A stretch of DNA of 64,000 nucleotides from Schizochytrium sp. CCTCC M209059 (lineage: Eukaryota; Sar; Bigyra; Thraustochytrida; Thraustochytriidae): contig KN805437.1 of the NCBI GenBank assembly GCA_000818945.1, positions 32,775 through 96,774 of the forward strand. The letters are read 5' to 3'. Shown piece by piece: positions 8,543-21,700 of this stretch. Position 1 is the stretch's first letter, and each line of letters opens with the position of its first letter. A model generated the notes under the pieces. That model was given only the letters and a program-made list of their open reading frames with translations. It searched no databases and was not told where the DNA came from. Position numbers and translations under genes: made by a program.

Positions 8543-10978
8543 ATGGTTGTGGGACGTGGCGCTGCCGGAAAGACCTCAACGGTGCGCTCTTTGCTCGGAC
8601 AGACGCCGGTGCTGGAGCATCTAAGCACCGAAATGGCCGATATTTCACGCACGCGTGCACAGGACTGGAAACCTGTAAACGAAGACCACAACGACTTTCA
8701 AACTCAAGTGCGTTTGGCAGCTTCCCAGCGGCTTCAGCAAAATGCTACGAGCGAGCAATCACCAATGGGTGCAGACGCAGCTCTGTCCATTGCTCGTGCG
8801 ACGACGGATGATTCAGATCGAAGTCCCCACGCGGGGAATCTAGGGACCATGGACGACACGTCCAAAGCAGAAACCGCCCCTGAAGTTACCTCGCGCCCGC
8901 TTCAAAATCTTCAAAAGCCGTTGCTTGCGCCTGAAGAGGTGGCGCGCAGATTCCAATTGCGGGACGAAGATGAGGCGTTCTTGCAACGCGCTGCTCCTGC
9001 ACAAAAGGTGAGCTTCTCCATTTGGGACTATGGAGGTCAACGCGTATTTTATGCGCTGCATCACATTTTTCTCACCGAGAAGGGGTTGTACCTGGTTGTC
9101 TTTGACATGCGCGAAATCGTCGGTGCGGATAAGTTTAAACCCGATCTACGTCCAGAAGAGTATGCCCGTTTGGGGACACAAGATGAATCGCTTGACTTTT
9201 TGCGCTTTTGGCTCAACAGCATCAAGCTTCACGCACCCAGGGCCCCCGTCTTACTCGTGGGCACACACAAAGACAAGGTGCAAGACGTGCATGCGGTGGA
9301 TTGTGTTCTGCGAAAAGCCAAGATCATCAGTTCAGACTGCAGAATCGTTAAACCGAATGACGGTCTCTTATTCTTTGCTGTAGACAATTGCAGCGCTGAT
9401 GGAGATCGCGCAAGTGCGCTTCGCGAGGCTGTCGTCTCTACCGCGGTGACGCAGGCTTACATCCATGACAAAGTCTCGCTTGCATGGCTCAAGATCCGCG
9501 AAGACCTCATCAAGAGCGGAAAGCCATTTGTACCCATGGAAGAGGTGGTTTCAATGGGCACAGTCTATGGTCGAACACGAGAGGATGTGGGTAACATGCT
9601 GGCATACTTTCACGAGTTGGGAGTCGTGGTTCACTTGCGTGGCTCGCCAACGCTGGAGCGAGTTGTGGTAATGGATCCGCAATGGCTCTTGAACAAGCTT
9701 GCACGTGTCGTGGCTGACGATTTGCACGCCGCAAAAGTACTTTGGGATGAGCGTCTTGGCAAAAGCGGTCTCTTGCAAGTGTACAAGACGATGCGAAAGG
9801 AAGCCATTGCCCCAAAATTACTACTGGCGTGGCTGTGGGACGAAGACGAGGTGCAATACCTAATTGAATTCATGGAGGCCAACATGCTTTTGTGTCCATG
9901 GCGGTTCGATGCCGAATCGAACAAAGAAGAGTATCTGGTGTCGGCGCTTCTTTCTGTGACGGACCAGGCGGTGGACACGACGCAATTTGAACGGGGTTTG
10001 GCTTGCGAGCTAGACTTTTCCGAATTCTACCTGCCAGATGGTGTTTTCTACCGTCTGGTCGCGCAATGCGCAGTATTCGCCACACGGCCGGAAGTGGTCG
10101 AGCCGGACTTGCCTCCTCGAAAACCCAAGTTGGGCACGAGACTTGCTGCAATATACTTTGGCTTGAACCTTTTTCTCCTCGAGGTGATCAGGGACGATGT
10201 CATTCGTTTGACCGTGAGCGCCAAGGCACCGCGACCGGCGCTGGTGATCAAGGTTCTCGTGTCAATGTTCCGCGAACAAGAAGGTACCATGTTCCGCAAG
10301 CTCCCTTGGCGCTTGCTGCTGCTTGCCCCCGGGACCGGAAAGCGCGCAGAGTACAAGAACGTCGAAAGAGCTATTTCCGTCACAAAGGCAAAGCACGTAT
10401 GGAGCGTCGATGATGAAGACGAGGAACCCATCGCCGTGGCCAAATTTGCTCCTTTCTTTCATGAGCAAATCGGGCCCCTCGATACCGACGAAGACGGGCC
10501 TGCAGTCCCCCAGGTAAAGCAGACGCTCACGTTGGGACCCGGCATGCTCACGCACATTTTCTTGAGCCACAAGCAATCATCGGGCGGTGATCTCGCAGAC
10601 ATGCTGCGCCTGAAACTCGAGAATCGTGGTCTCAAGGTGTGGTTTGACCAAGCCTATAACCACGCTTTGAATCACGCGGCAATGCTCGAGGGAGTGCGTC
10701 AATCCCGAGCCTATGTCTTGGTATTGACAAGAGGGGTATTTTCAAGCGACGCCGTCATGACCGAGTTGCGATGCGCGCTCGAGATCGGAAAGCCCGTTAT
10801 TCTCGTGCACGAATCCGAAACGCATCGCGAGAGCTATACACCATTTCCCGAGTACGTCGAATCGGCGCCCGCATTCTGCAAAGACATCTTTCTCAAGACC
10901 GAATCCCTGCCAGTACGACGCAAGTGGTACGAAGAAGACGGCTTCTTGGGCGAACTGATGCGGCGAGCTCTATCGTAG
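8543..10978 (+). CDS. Roc-COR-TIR effector part of receptor copy A
   Basis: An 811-residue open frame whose first ATG lies inside the P-loop strand, directly after the TAG that separates it from the LRR exons. Roc GTPase motifs: G1 GRGAAGKTS (residues 4-12), G3 DYGGQ about residue 160 and G4 GTHKD about residue 240. A ~70-residue polar linker lies between G1 and G3. A COR-like dimerisation region fills about 290-650. Residues about 670-811 form a TIR domain (HIFLSHKQ, KVWFDQ, then MTELRCALE, where the Glu sits at the position of the catalytic glutamate of NAD-cleaving TIRs). Domain order LRR-Roc-COR-TIR suggests an NLR-like immune receptor in which GTP-driven dimerisation activates a TIR NADase; that mechanism is inferred from the families. 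Starting at this ATG would lack only the first strand of the GTPase. Confidence 0.8.
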   Translation: MVVGRGAAGKTSTVRSLLGQTPVLEHLSTEMADISRTRAQDWKPVNEDHNDFQTQVRLAASQRLQQNATSEQSPMGADAALSIARATTDDSDRSPHAGNLGTMDDTSKAETAPEVTSRPLQNLQKPLLAPEEVARRFQLRDEDEAFLQRAAPAQKVSFSIWDYGGQRVFYALHHIFLTEKGLYLVVFDMREIVGADKFKPDLRPEEYARLGTQDESLDFLRFWLNSIKLHAPRAPVLLVGTHKDKVQDVHAVDCVLRKAKIISSDCRIVKPNDGLLFFAVDNCSADGDRASALREAVVSTAVTQAYIHDKVSLAWLKIREDLIKSGKPFVPMEEVVSMGTVYGRTREDVGNMLAYFHELGVVVHLRGSPTLERVVVMDPQWLLNKLARVVADDLHAAKVLWDERLGKSGLLQVYKTMRKEAIAPKLLLAWLWDEDEVQYLIEFMEANMLLCPWRFDAESNKEEYLVSALLSVTDQAVDTTQFERGLACELDFSEFYLPDGVFYRLVAQCAVFATRPEVVEPDLPPRKPKLGTRLAAIYFGLNLFLLEVIRDDVIRLTVSAKAPRPALVIKVLVSMFREQEGTMFRKLPWRLLLLAPGTGKRAEYKNVERAISVTKAKHVWSVDDEDEEPIAVAKFAPFFHEQIGPLDTDEDGPAVPQVKQTLTLGPGMLTHIFLSHKQSSGGDLADMLRLKLENRGLKVWFDQAYNHALNHAAMLEGVRQSRAYVLVLTRGVFSSDAVMTELRCALEIGKPVILVHESETHRESYTPFPEYVESAPAFCKDIFLKTESLPVRRKWYEEDGFLGELMRRALS

Positions 10979-11698
10979 ACATGGGAAGAAACCGAAAAAG
11001 TAATGATGAAACAACGTAATATGTCACATTTGCAGAGACACGAGGACGCCTTGCGACTTCAAGTGATCGACTCGTTGCCTTTGTCCGATTGTCTTCCGCG
11101 AATGGGTATACAATGAACACAGCATTGCATACCTCTCCCGCCCTCTGTTCTCTCCTGGCTGTCGCGCATGACCTTTCCATCTCTCATGTCAGCGACCCGG
11201 CAGCAAAAAATGCTTGCGGAGACGATGCAGAAGGCTATCCTGAGGGGGTGGGTGAGGAGGGGGGGTATCTCCGCAACTTGCAAAGAAAGGTAAACCCGCT
11301 TCGCGGAAAGCCCGCGCACGCTTCGCTCGGCGCGTCTCACGCCCGAGCACGGCGTACATTGTGCGGCGACTGGGGGCGCGCACGCCCCACGGGAAGCCAG
11401 CCAGGTGCACGTCCGCGCGAAGGCGGTCTCCAGGAAACGCTCTTCGAGAGATCGTGCCAGTGGCGGACGTCCGCGTTCCGGGCGCTTTCAATCGCGCGGC
11501 ACGCTCTGGTCTACAGAGCGCGCGCGGCCGAAGGAAGCGAGGCGCGCTCGAAGAAAGCGGGCCGAGCTCGAAGAAAGCGAGCCGATCTTGGGCTCGTGCT
11601 CGTGCTCGTGCTCGCCACGCGTCTGCTGCTCTGGAGCGTGAGGCAGACCAGCAGCACGAGAAAACCCCCTCTTTCTTTTCCTCTCTTTCTCTCGCTCA
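10979..11698. other. Spacer between the tandem receptors
   Basis: No gene seen; reading frames here have no recognisable product. The last ~35 bases before the ATG at 11699 are a strong pyrimidine tract (about 11666-11698), unlike the leader of copy A. The region must contain the promoter of copy B and the 3' end of copy A. Confidence 0.45.
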
Positions 11699-13347
11699 AT
11701 GTCTTCTTCTCCTCGACATGAGGACCTCGCTAACGCGATTGAGGAAATCAAGCAAGGTCGTTCATCAGTATCGTGCGTGATTATATTATATATCTGTTTG
11801 GCTCGAGGGAGCTTCAGGGCTGATTCGAAGTAAGGTGACTGACTTATTCCACGCTTCAATTTTCGCTGTTGCAGGCTCTCTTCGAAAAACATAAACGATG
11901 ACGACACCAACTTGCTCGCCGAGGTTGTCGCGCAGAGTAGTACTTTGGTGGACCTCAAGTAAGTCTCATTCCTGCCTCGGCGAAGAGTTGAATGGCAGAC
12001 TAACAACAAGCTTTCTTTGTGTTTATTAATCTTTTTAGCCTCGAGTGGAACATGATTGCCAACGAGGGCGCTCGCTCGTTGGCTCAAGCTTTGGAGCAGA
12101 ACAGGTCGCTTGGGTCTCTCTTGTAAGTTATACAGCGATTCTCTTCAAGAGCGCGTGACGCGGTTTGATCTCGGATCACACAACTGACTTTGGTTGCGAC
12201 CGCAGTCTCACACACAACAACATCACCGAAACAGGGGCAACATATTTGGCTCGTGCTCTGCGGACCTCGGCTCTACATAACATCAAGTACGTTGGAAAAG
12301 CCTGGGAGCGGTGCTCTTTCACATATCACTTACACTTCTGATACGCATTTCTAATTTCCACCAGCCTCGCGGGGAACAAGATCAAGGACGCCGGGGCATG
12401 TGCACTAGCTGAGGTCCTGATCGGAAACACTGCATTGCGCACTCTAGAGTACGTTTTACCAAGATGAAAATGGAAGGGGCAAGGGATTGGGGAGAGAAAT
12501 TGCGAAAAGAGTTGTTAATCTTACACTTGTCACTTGGGGTCAAATTCGCACAGTCTCGCAAACAATGGGATCTCGTACGAAGGGTCGGTGGCTTTGGCCC
12601 GCGCGCTGAAACAGAATTCAACGCTCACGGTTCTCAAGTACGTTAGATTGGGTTGGGTCACGTCAAGTGTTTGACTCGTTTCTCATCAAGGACCCAGGAA
12701 ATCTAACATGCGCGCACCGTCAGTCTCATTAACAATCGTGTTGACTCTGAGGGAGCGACAGCGTTGGCGAGTGCCCTGGAAAAGAATGACTCGATTCGAA
12801 AGCTCAAGTAAGTCAAAGCGTCGCGGATGACAGGTGGCGTTATCCCTGATAACAAGAAATAGCGTTTCGCAGAGTCTAACAACTTGTGTATAGTATTAAA
12901 GAGGACGACATTCCCCGCAATGTCCTCTCGCGCATCAATTCGGCGCTCAAGCGAAATCAAGCAGGCCCCATTGTTTCTCCTCGAGATGACGATGAAGCAA
13001 GGTGGATGAAGGCAGTGCAAGATGCAGTTGCGCAAGGCGACGAGCACCCATGGGCACGCATCAAGCTCATGATTGTCGGCCGCGGCGCGGCAGGCAAGAC
13101 ATCCCTGGTGCGCTCGCTACTTGGTCGAACGCCCGTAATGGAGCACGACAGTACCGAAGTGGCAAGTATTTCTCGCACGCGGGCACAAGACTGGCAAGCT
13201 CTTTTTGGAGACCACAGCGACTTTGAAGAGCAGGTGCGCTTTGCTGCTTCGCAACGAGTGCACGGGTCTTTGAGTGACAGGGCAACAGAAGCATCTCTCC
13301 CATCGCAAAGCATCCAGTCATCTTCATCTGTGAAGACAGCAGCATAA
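11699..13347 (+). CDS. LRR and G1 part of LRR-Roc-COR-TIR receptor, copy B (ends at in-frame TAA)
   Basis: Exons: 11699-11772, 11875-11958, 12039-12122, 12206-12286, 12365-12448, 12554-12637, 12724-12807 and 12894 onward. It shares the leader exon, the phase-2 introns and the one-LRR-per-exon plan with copy A but has six LRR exons instead of seven. The last exon holds the linker and the Roc P-loop GRGAAGKTS (about 13078-13104), then TAA at 13345-13347. The downstream Roc-COR-TIR segment continues in the same frame without another stop. Read through, the spliced frame totals 3384 nt, a multiple of three. The stop lies in a Ser/Gln-rich linker that contains a short duplicated segment; the first copy of the repeat has GAA at the equivalent codon. 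Confidence 0.75.
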
Positions 13348-15702
13348 GCGTCTCCCCCATCGCAAAGCGTTCAGTCGACTTCTTCTGGTGGCGCGACGAC
13401 GTTCAGACCCGGAGAAGGCGCTTCTGCTGCAAACGTACCCTTTGCAAAACCTAGCCCTACACCCCATGCTCCCACAGGATCACCACCAGCATATCACAAT
13501 CTGGCTTTCTCGAACTCGCAAGCCAGTCTCGTTGCCCCGGAGGAGGTCGCTCGACGCTTCCGTCTGCGAGCCGAAGACAAGACACTCTTGGAAAGCGCGG
13601 CCCCTGAACGAGACGTGAGCTTTTCGATCTGGGACTATGGCGGCCAAAGAGTCTTTTACGCTTTGCATCACATCTTCCTGACTACGAAAGGGCTGTATGT
13701 CGTCGTTTTTGACATGCGCGAGCTTCTCGATGTCGACAAGCTGAAAGACATACTCGCGCCGCAAGAGCTCGCTGGCTTGGCGACACGCGACGAGTCGCTT
13801 TGGTTTGTACGGTTCTGGCTGAACAGCATCAAGTTGCATGCACCCGACGCGCCCGTCGTGCTGGTGGGCACGCACAAAGATCAGGTCGACGATCTCGTGG
13901 AAGTAGACCTTGTGCTTCGCGCAGCCAGGGTGTTGCATCCGGGCTGCAAGATTGTGCTTCCCGAGAACGATCTTCTGTTCTTTGCCATTGACAACAGCAG
14001 TCTCGATGTGAATCGCGCCGAGGCGCTGCGAATGGCTGTGACGGAGACGGCGACGCAGCTGGAGCACGTTCACGACAAGGTGCCGCTTGCATGGCTCAAG
14101 ATCCGCGAAGACTTGGTTGAAAGCAAAGAGCCGTTCGTACCGATTGAGGAAGTGCTGGCGATGGGCGCGACCCTGGGACAGTCTCAGAAAGACGTGCGCA
14201 AGATGCTGGCGTACTTTCACGATGTTGTTGTGGTGGTGTACCTGAGTGGCTCGGAAACGCTGGAGCGCGTGGTGGTGATTGAGCCACAGTGGCTGCTGGA
14301 CAAGCTTGCGCGCGTGATTGCAGATGATTTGCATGCCAAAAAGCTGTGGCGGGATCGCCGGCTTCGACTGGATGGTTTTTTGGAGGCGTACGAGCGTTTG
14401 CGCACACATGCGATTGCCTCGAGGTCGCTTTTGGCGTGGCTTTGGGGTGAAGAGGAGGTGGACTATTTGATCAAGTTCATGGAAGCCAACATGCTTCTCT
14501 GTCCGTGGAGATTTGACGTAGAGTCAGACGAGGGTCCGTTCTTTCTTGTCCCGGCGCTGCTTTCCTTGACGAGGCATACCGTGGACACGTCAAATTTCCA
14601 GCGGGGTTTGTCTTGCGAGCTGGACTTTTCAGAGTTCTATCTGCCAGACGGGGTCTTTTATCGCCTGGTCGCGCAGTGTGCGGGGTACGCAACTCAGCCT
14701 GAAGTGTCGGGCTTCGATGTGTTACCGCGCTCACCAAGTCTTGGAGCGAAGATAGCCAAGGTGTTCTTTGGACGTAATCCTTTTTTACTGGAGGTGATTG
14801 AAGGTGACATAATCCGGCTAAGCGTGGCTGCCTCGGCGCCCCGGCCTGCATTTGTGATCAAGGTTCTTATGTCGATGTTCCACAAGCAAGAAGAGACCAT
14901 GTTTCGCGGTCTGTCGTGGCGGTTCCTTTTGCTGGTACCTGGGGCTGAGGAGCGTGTAGAGTATAAAGACATCGAACGCGCAATGTCCCCTGGTACCTCA
15001 ATCAGGCAACTCTGGGATTTTGATAAAAGGAGCGATTCCGCGATTCCAGTTGAAAAGTTTGCATCTTTTTTCCAAGAAAAGATCGGGCCGCTTGACACCG
15101 ATGAAGACGGGGATGCAGTGCCCAAGGTAAAGGAGCTGCCTTCGTTGGGGCCAAACTTGGACAATCATATTTTTTTGAGCCACAAGCAATCGACAGGTGG
15201 AGACCTTGCCGGTTTGCTCAAGGTCAAGCTTGAGAACCGCGGCTTCAAGGTATGGTTCGACCAGTCATATAGCGATGCACTGCACCACGGCGCGATGCTC
15301 GAAGGTGTTCGTCGCTCCCAGATGTACGTTCTGCTGTTGACGAAAGATGTCTTTTCAAGTGCTCCCGTCAAGAACGAGTTGAGATGCGCAGTCAAGGCTG
15401 GTAAGCACATTGTGCTCGTGCACGAATCCGAGACCCACCGACTCAGCTTTGCCCCGTTCGACGAGTACGTTGCGACGGTACCCCAATTTTGCAAGGATCT
15501 GTTTATCAGGACCGAGTCTCTCCCCATCCGCCGCAAGTGGTACGAGGAAGACTCTTTCTTCACGGAGCTCCTTCGTCGCTGTAATTTCAGCGTCTATTCG
15601 GGTGTTGGCAAGCAAGCTTCTGATGATCTTGTGGGAGAGTCTCCGGTGGTGCTCGACTTTTCTGAAAGCGATGTCGTTTCAGGATCGTGTCCCTGGTTGT
15701 AG
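13348..15702 (+). pseudogene. Roc (G3-G4)-COR-TIR part of receptor copy B, cut off by TAA
   Basis: In frame with the exon starting at 12894 but separated from it by TAA at 13345. It has no suitable ATG of its own before the G3 motif, so it cannot make a complete GTPase independently; in copy A the downstream part can. Motifs: DYGGQRVFYALHH (about 13632-13670), GTHKD (about 13867-13881), a COR-like region, and a TIR domain from about 15165 with SHKQ, KVWFDQ and KNELRCA, the Glu again at the catalytic position. A 40-residue C-terminal tail is absent from copy A. Protein-level similarity to copy A is high across Roc, COR and TIR, which implies a fairly recent tandem duplication and purifying selection until recently. 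It may be a pseudogene, a readthrough gene, or a sequence error. Confidence 0.7.
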
Positions 15703-15942
15703 GCATACTTTTTCCTTAACGTTCTCAACCACCCCCCATCGATGTTGTTTTTTAGCTTTGGATCTGGATACTTTCAAAGTGTATGCATGCACGTCGTCCG
15801 CCTGCAGGCACTTTCAGCTCTCTGGCTTTTTTCCCCTCCTCATTGCGTCCACGTTGGTCCCAGGGGACCCACCTAGGTTTTTGCGAATTCCACTAAGAAA
15901 AGCACAAATGAAAACTATCACATTAAAGTGATTTTGGCGGTG

Positions 15943-15971
15943 GTGCGCTCTCTACTTGTGCCGGAGCGCAC
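15943..15971. repeat. Perfect 8-bp hairpin
   Basis: GTGCGCTC at 15943-15950 pairs perfectly with GAGCGCAC at 15964-15971 around a 13-base loop. It lies about 240 bp after the end of receptor copy B. Function unknown; it could be a 3'-end structure or part of a degraded mobile element. Confidence 0.6.
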
Positions 15972-16186
15972 GATTCCGTTGCCCCAGTGCGCGCGTGTCG
16001 TGGGGGCCCCAGGTCGCGGGGCGGGCATCCTCGCGCGCACAGGGAGTCTGCGCGACGCGGAGTGCGCCGCGCCAGCGCTAGGATCTCTCTGACTTTTTTG
16101 TCCGCGGCGGCCCGGCGTCGCTATGTTTGAATGTGGTGCAAGGAATGCACGCATGGAGAAAACAGAAAAAATAAAAAAGAGCTGGG

Positions 16187-16231
16187 ACCACGCAGTGGTT
16201 CTAGGCCGACGAAGTCGGCTTGCCGCGTGGT
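16187..16231. repeat. Nested inverted repeat
   Basis: ACCACGC (16187-16193) pairs with GCGTGGT (16225-16231). Inside it GCCGAC (16205-16210) pairs with GTCGGC (16214-16219) across a GAA loop. The two stacked stems would make a compact structured RNA or cruciform. Function unknown. Confidence 0.55.
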
Positions 16232-17513
16232 AAGAAAAGAAAAGAAAAAAAGAGCCAAAGAAGCAAGAAAAAAGAGAAAGGCAAGGCCTGCCTCGAGAAG
16301 AGATTTTGCATGGCGGGTTGGAAAAGTATATGTGGCCGTGGAGCTAAAAAGTTAATTTTCCCTGCACACATGTGTGACATGACTCGATCGACTACGAAAG
16401 GTTATGTCTTTCATTTGATCATGTGCGTCTTGCTTGGCGAAGTCGGGTTTGGATAAGAGTTCAGATGCTAGCTGTTTTCCCAGTGTGGCTGATCTGACAT
16501 CAGGATGGTTCTTGTTGCCGCCAATATAAACAAATGATTATGATTCTGCGCTTCTTCTTTTTCGACCGACATTCTTGCGGCAGTGACCAAAGACGTGAAG
16601 ATATGGCGAGATGCGCTTCCTGTTTCGCAAAAAGGGTGGAGAAATTGCGGTAAGCAGTCTGTCGAAAAGCAAAAACGAAGAGCATGGCACCAGTTCATTC
16701 ATACTTGTGTGAGGATTTTGTCTTTAACACGCACCAAGTGAAGCTATTGAGGACTGGACCATTGCATCAATTTGTGAAAACTGCATTCGTTGCGACTAAG
16801 AAATTAGCATCGCGCCATCATGATCTGCGTTTTTGCGCGGGGGCTGCGAAATGAATCCTTTACCTTGAAGTTGTCAAGTGCACCATATCTTCCCACTTCG
16901 TGCATGGGTCTCGGCGGCGACTTTTCAATTCAGGGGGCAGCACGCCATACTTTTACGATCTAGCGAGAGACTGAGAAAAAGAGGGGGAGAAGGGGGGGGG
17001 GAACACGCCAAAGTATCGTTGCGCATCCCCCTCAAAGGAAGCCTTCGAAGCGATGGATGTACGCAGGTTTCCGCTCCTGGCTCCCTGCTCCTCTTCCTGG
17101 ATACGCGTAGCTGTGGCACGCGGGCGACTCGGAGACACACAGCTTCTTCTGATTGGTGACGATATCTCCTCTCCTGGCGCGTTTGGCTTTTTCCTAACGC
17201 TCTTCGGGGACAGACGGCAAGCATCTTTCGACAATGAGCCCTGCAGGGACGCCTCCCCGCGTGCGTCCCCTCTGGTGGCCGGCGCACTAGCCAGCGTCTA
17301 GCGTCTCCTCCGCAGCCTGGCCGCCCCGAGCGTACCTCCAGGCGCGTCGAGCAGTGGTATCGTTCCCCCTAATCAGCGCCTACACCCGGGCGCGGGAAGC
17401 AGCGCGTGCAGCACGTGCCGCGGGCGTAGCGTCCGGCTACCGCAAACGCTAGGCCCCGCAAGGCGCGGCGCGGGGCGAGGCTGCACGCGCCGCGCCGTCA
17501 CGAGGCCGCCCTC

Positions 17514-18773
<1,260 letters not shown>

Positions 18774-21700
18774 ATGCTGGCGCGGCTGTCGAAGCGGCTG
18801 AAGAAGACGGGCCCGGCGGACGTCAAGGGATGGCAGGAAAAGCAGACCATCGACGGGCAGCCGTACTACTTCAACGATGACACCATGGAGCTCTCGTGGG
18901 AGAAGCCGTTCGAGCTGCTGAGCAAGGCCGAGCAGGAGGACGGCCAGGGCAGCTGGGTCTGGGTCCCGCACCCGACCAACATCTGGCAGGCGGCCAAGAT
19001 CATCAAGGACAATGGCGAGACCGTCCAGGTCAAGACCGAGGGAGGCAAAAAGGTCAGCGTCCTGCGCGAGCAGGTCATGTGCGATCAGCTCACCGGCGGA
19101 CGCGCCCAGCTCGTGCCCCTCTGGGACCTCAACTACTCATCCCTTCGCCGCCCTGAAGAGGATCTCGTCATGCTCGACTCGCACAACGAGGCCATGCTCA
19201 TTAACACTCTCCGCCTCCGCTACGAGTCCGACGACCTGTACACTTGGGTCGGTGCCGCGCGCACCGTGCTCATCAGCGTCAACCCTTACAAGGACGTCAG
19301 CTCCCTCTACGGCAGCGAGCAGATTGACCTGCACGCCAACCGGCCCCCCAACAAGCCGCTGCCCCCGCACGTCTACGACATCGCCGACGGCTCGTACCGC
19401 GACCTCGTCTACGCCAAGCAGAACCAGAGCATCCTCATCAGCGGCGAGTCCGGCGCGGGTAAGACTGTGTGCACCAAGCAGTGCCTTGAGTTCCTCGCCA
19501 ACGTCGCCGGCTCGGACGCCGACGTCGAGGAAAAGGTCATCCTCGCCAACCCTCTCCTCGAGGCCTTTGGCAACGCCCAGACCCTGCGCAACAACAACTC
19601 CTCGCGCTTTGGCAAGTACATCAACATTCACTTTGACAGCTCGACCGGCGTCATCACCGCCGCCTCCATCACCAACTACCTTCTCGAAAAGTCCCGCGTC
19701 GTCTACCAGCAGGAGGGCGAGCGCAACTACCACGTCTTTTACCAGATGTGCACGCACCCGGCCACCCGCGCCAAGCTCGGCCTCAACGACGCCAACTCGT
19801 ACACCTACCTTACGCGCTCGTCCGTTATGCTGGCCAAGGACATTGACGATAAGGACGCCCACGACGAGGTCCTCGAGGCCATGAGCGTGCTCAACTTTTC
19901 CGAGGGCGACCAGGACTTTGTCCTTAACCTCACCACCGGTGTCCTCACCCTCGGTAACATCGAGTTCGCCGCCACCGACCTCGACAACGGCGTCACGGGA
20001 TCCAAGATTGTCGACTCGACCCCGCTCCAGGCCGTCGCCTCGTATCTCAAGGTCTCGGTCGAGACCCTCGAGCACGTCCTCTGCAACCGCTCTATTTCCG
20101 TGCGCGGCAAGACCGACACCATCCCGCTGGACCCCGCCGCCGCGCGCAAGGCCTGCGACTCGCTCGCCATGGGCATCTACGCTCGCCTCTTCATCTACCT
20201 CGTCGAACACATTAACCTTTCGCTCGAGGGTGACGAGACCAACCGGACCATTGGCATTCTTGATATCTACGGCTTTGAGGTCTTTGAGCAGAACTCCTTT
20301 GAGCAGCTCCTCATCAACTTCACCAACGAGGCGCTCCAGCAGCAGTTCAACCACACGACCTTTACCGAAGAAGAAAAGGTCTACGAGTCCGAGGGCATCG
20401 ACTTCCAGCACGTCGAGTACAAGGACTCCCAGGTCGTGCTCGATCTCATCCAGGGCCGCCCCCATGGTATTCTCCTCATGATTGATGACGAGATTCGCAT
20501 CCCCGAGGGATCCGAGGCCGCCTTTATGAACAAGATCGAGACCATGTACAAGCGCCACCCCAAGTTCCAGACGGACAAGCACCGCCGCCTCGAGAACTCG
20601 CTCTCCTTCGAGATTGCCCACTACGCTGGCGTCGTCAAGTACAACGCCGATGGCTTCATGGAGAAGAACACCGACACCCTCTTTCAGGACGCCTACGACA
20701 TGCTCGCCTCGTCCGAGTTTGAGGCCATTTCCGAGCTCTTCCCCGAGCTCGACGGCCGCCGCCAGCTCGTCTCGCTCAGCACGCAGTTCCGCCGCTCCCT
20801 CAACTCGCTCATGGAAACCCTTGACGAGACGACGTCGCGCTACATTCGCTGCATCAAGCCCAACGACGACCAAATGGCGAACCAGTTCCAGGCCGGCCGC
20901 GTCATCGAGCAGCTCCGCTACTCGGGTGTTTTCGAGGCCGTTGAGATCCGCTCGCGCGGCTTCCCCTTTCGCCTCACGTATTCGGTCTTTGCTTGCCGCT
21001 ATTCGTGCATCAACATGGGCCACCACTACAAGAACAAGGATGAGGAGGAGGACCTCGTGCGCGAGATCCTCTCCACCTCGAAGCAGGACTTTTCCGATGT
21101 TCGTTTTGGCCGCACTCTCGTCCTCTACCGCGCTCCCGAGTACAAGCTCCTCGAGCTCATGCGCAACCTTGCGCTCGAGACGATCATCCCGAAGCAGCAG
21201 GCTGCTCAGCGCGGCCACCTCGCCCGCGAGTTCCGCCGCCGCTGCCTCACCGCCCAGCGCGAGATTCAGGACGCTCTCGACGTCGGCAACGACATTGACA
21301 TGCTCGACGCAGCCATTGCCAACGTCGAGCCCACCATCGGAACCTTCCGCACCCTCTTCCCCAACGGCCAGCCTGCTAACCTTAAAGAGGCCATCGCGCA
21401 CCGCGCCAATCTGGCCAAGTGGAAGGCGCTTGAGGCCCGCCTCGAGGGTCTCGTGACCCAGGACCCCAACAAGGTCTACTACGAGCTCGCCAAGGCTGTC
21501 GATGAGGGCAAGTCCCTCATGCACATCCCGCAGACCCCGCGCCAGCGCGAGCTCATCAAGGAGGCCATCCAGCTCCGCGAGAACTCTGACCTCGGCAAGA
21601 TTGACGCCGCCTGCGAGAAGGTCATTGCCAACCTCTACCGCGAGGAGCTCGAGGACCTCAGCGCGCGCTCCAAGAGGCTCGGTCACCGCACGCCCCAGAT

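Larger units (their letters stand above)
15703..17510. other. Gene-free stretch with hairpins
   Basis: No protein gene recognised; all frames are short and composition-driven. The stretch contains two strong inverted repeats (listed separately), an A/G-rich tract at about 16160-16290 and a C/G-rich end approaching the microsatellite. No tRNA or rRNA signature was found by eye. Confidence 0.45.

Noticed and set aside
13480..14409. 309-residue frame antisense to receptor copy B
   Set aside because: Mirrors conserved Roc/COR codons; no ATG context or recognisable domain.
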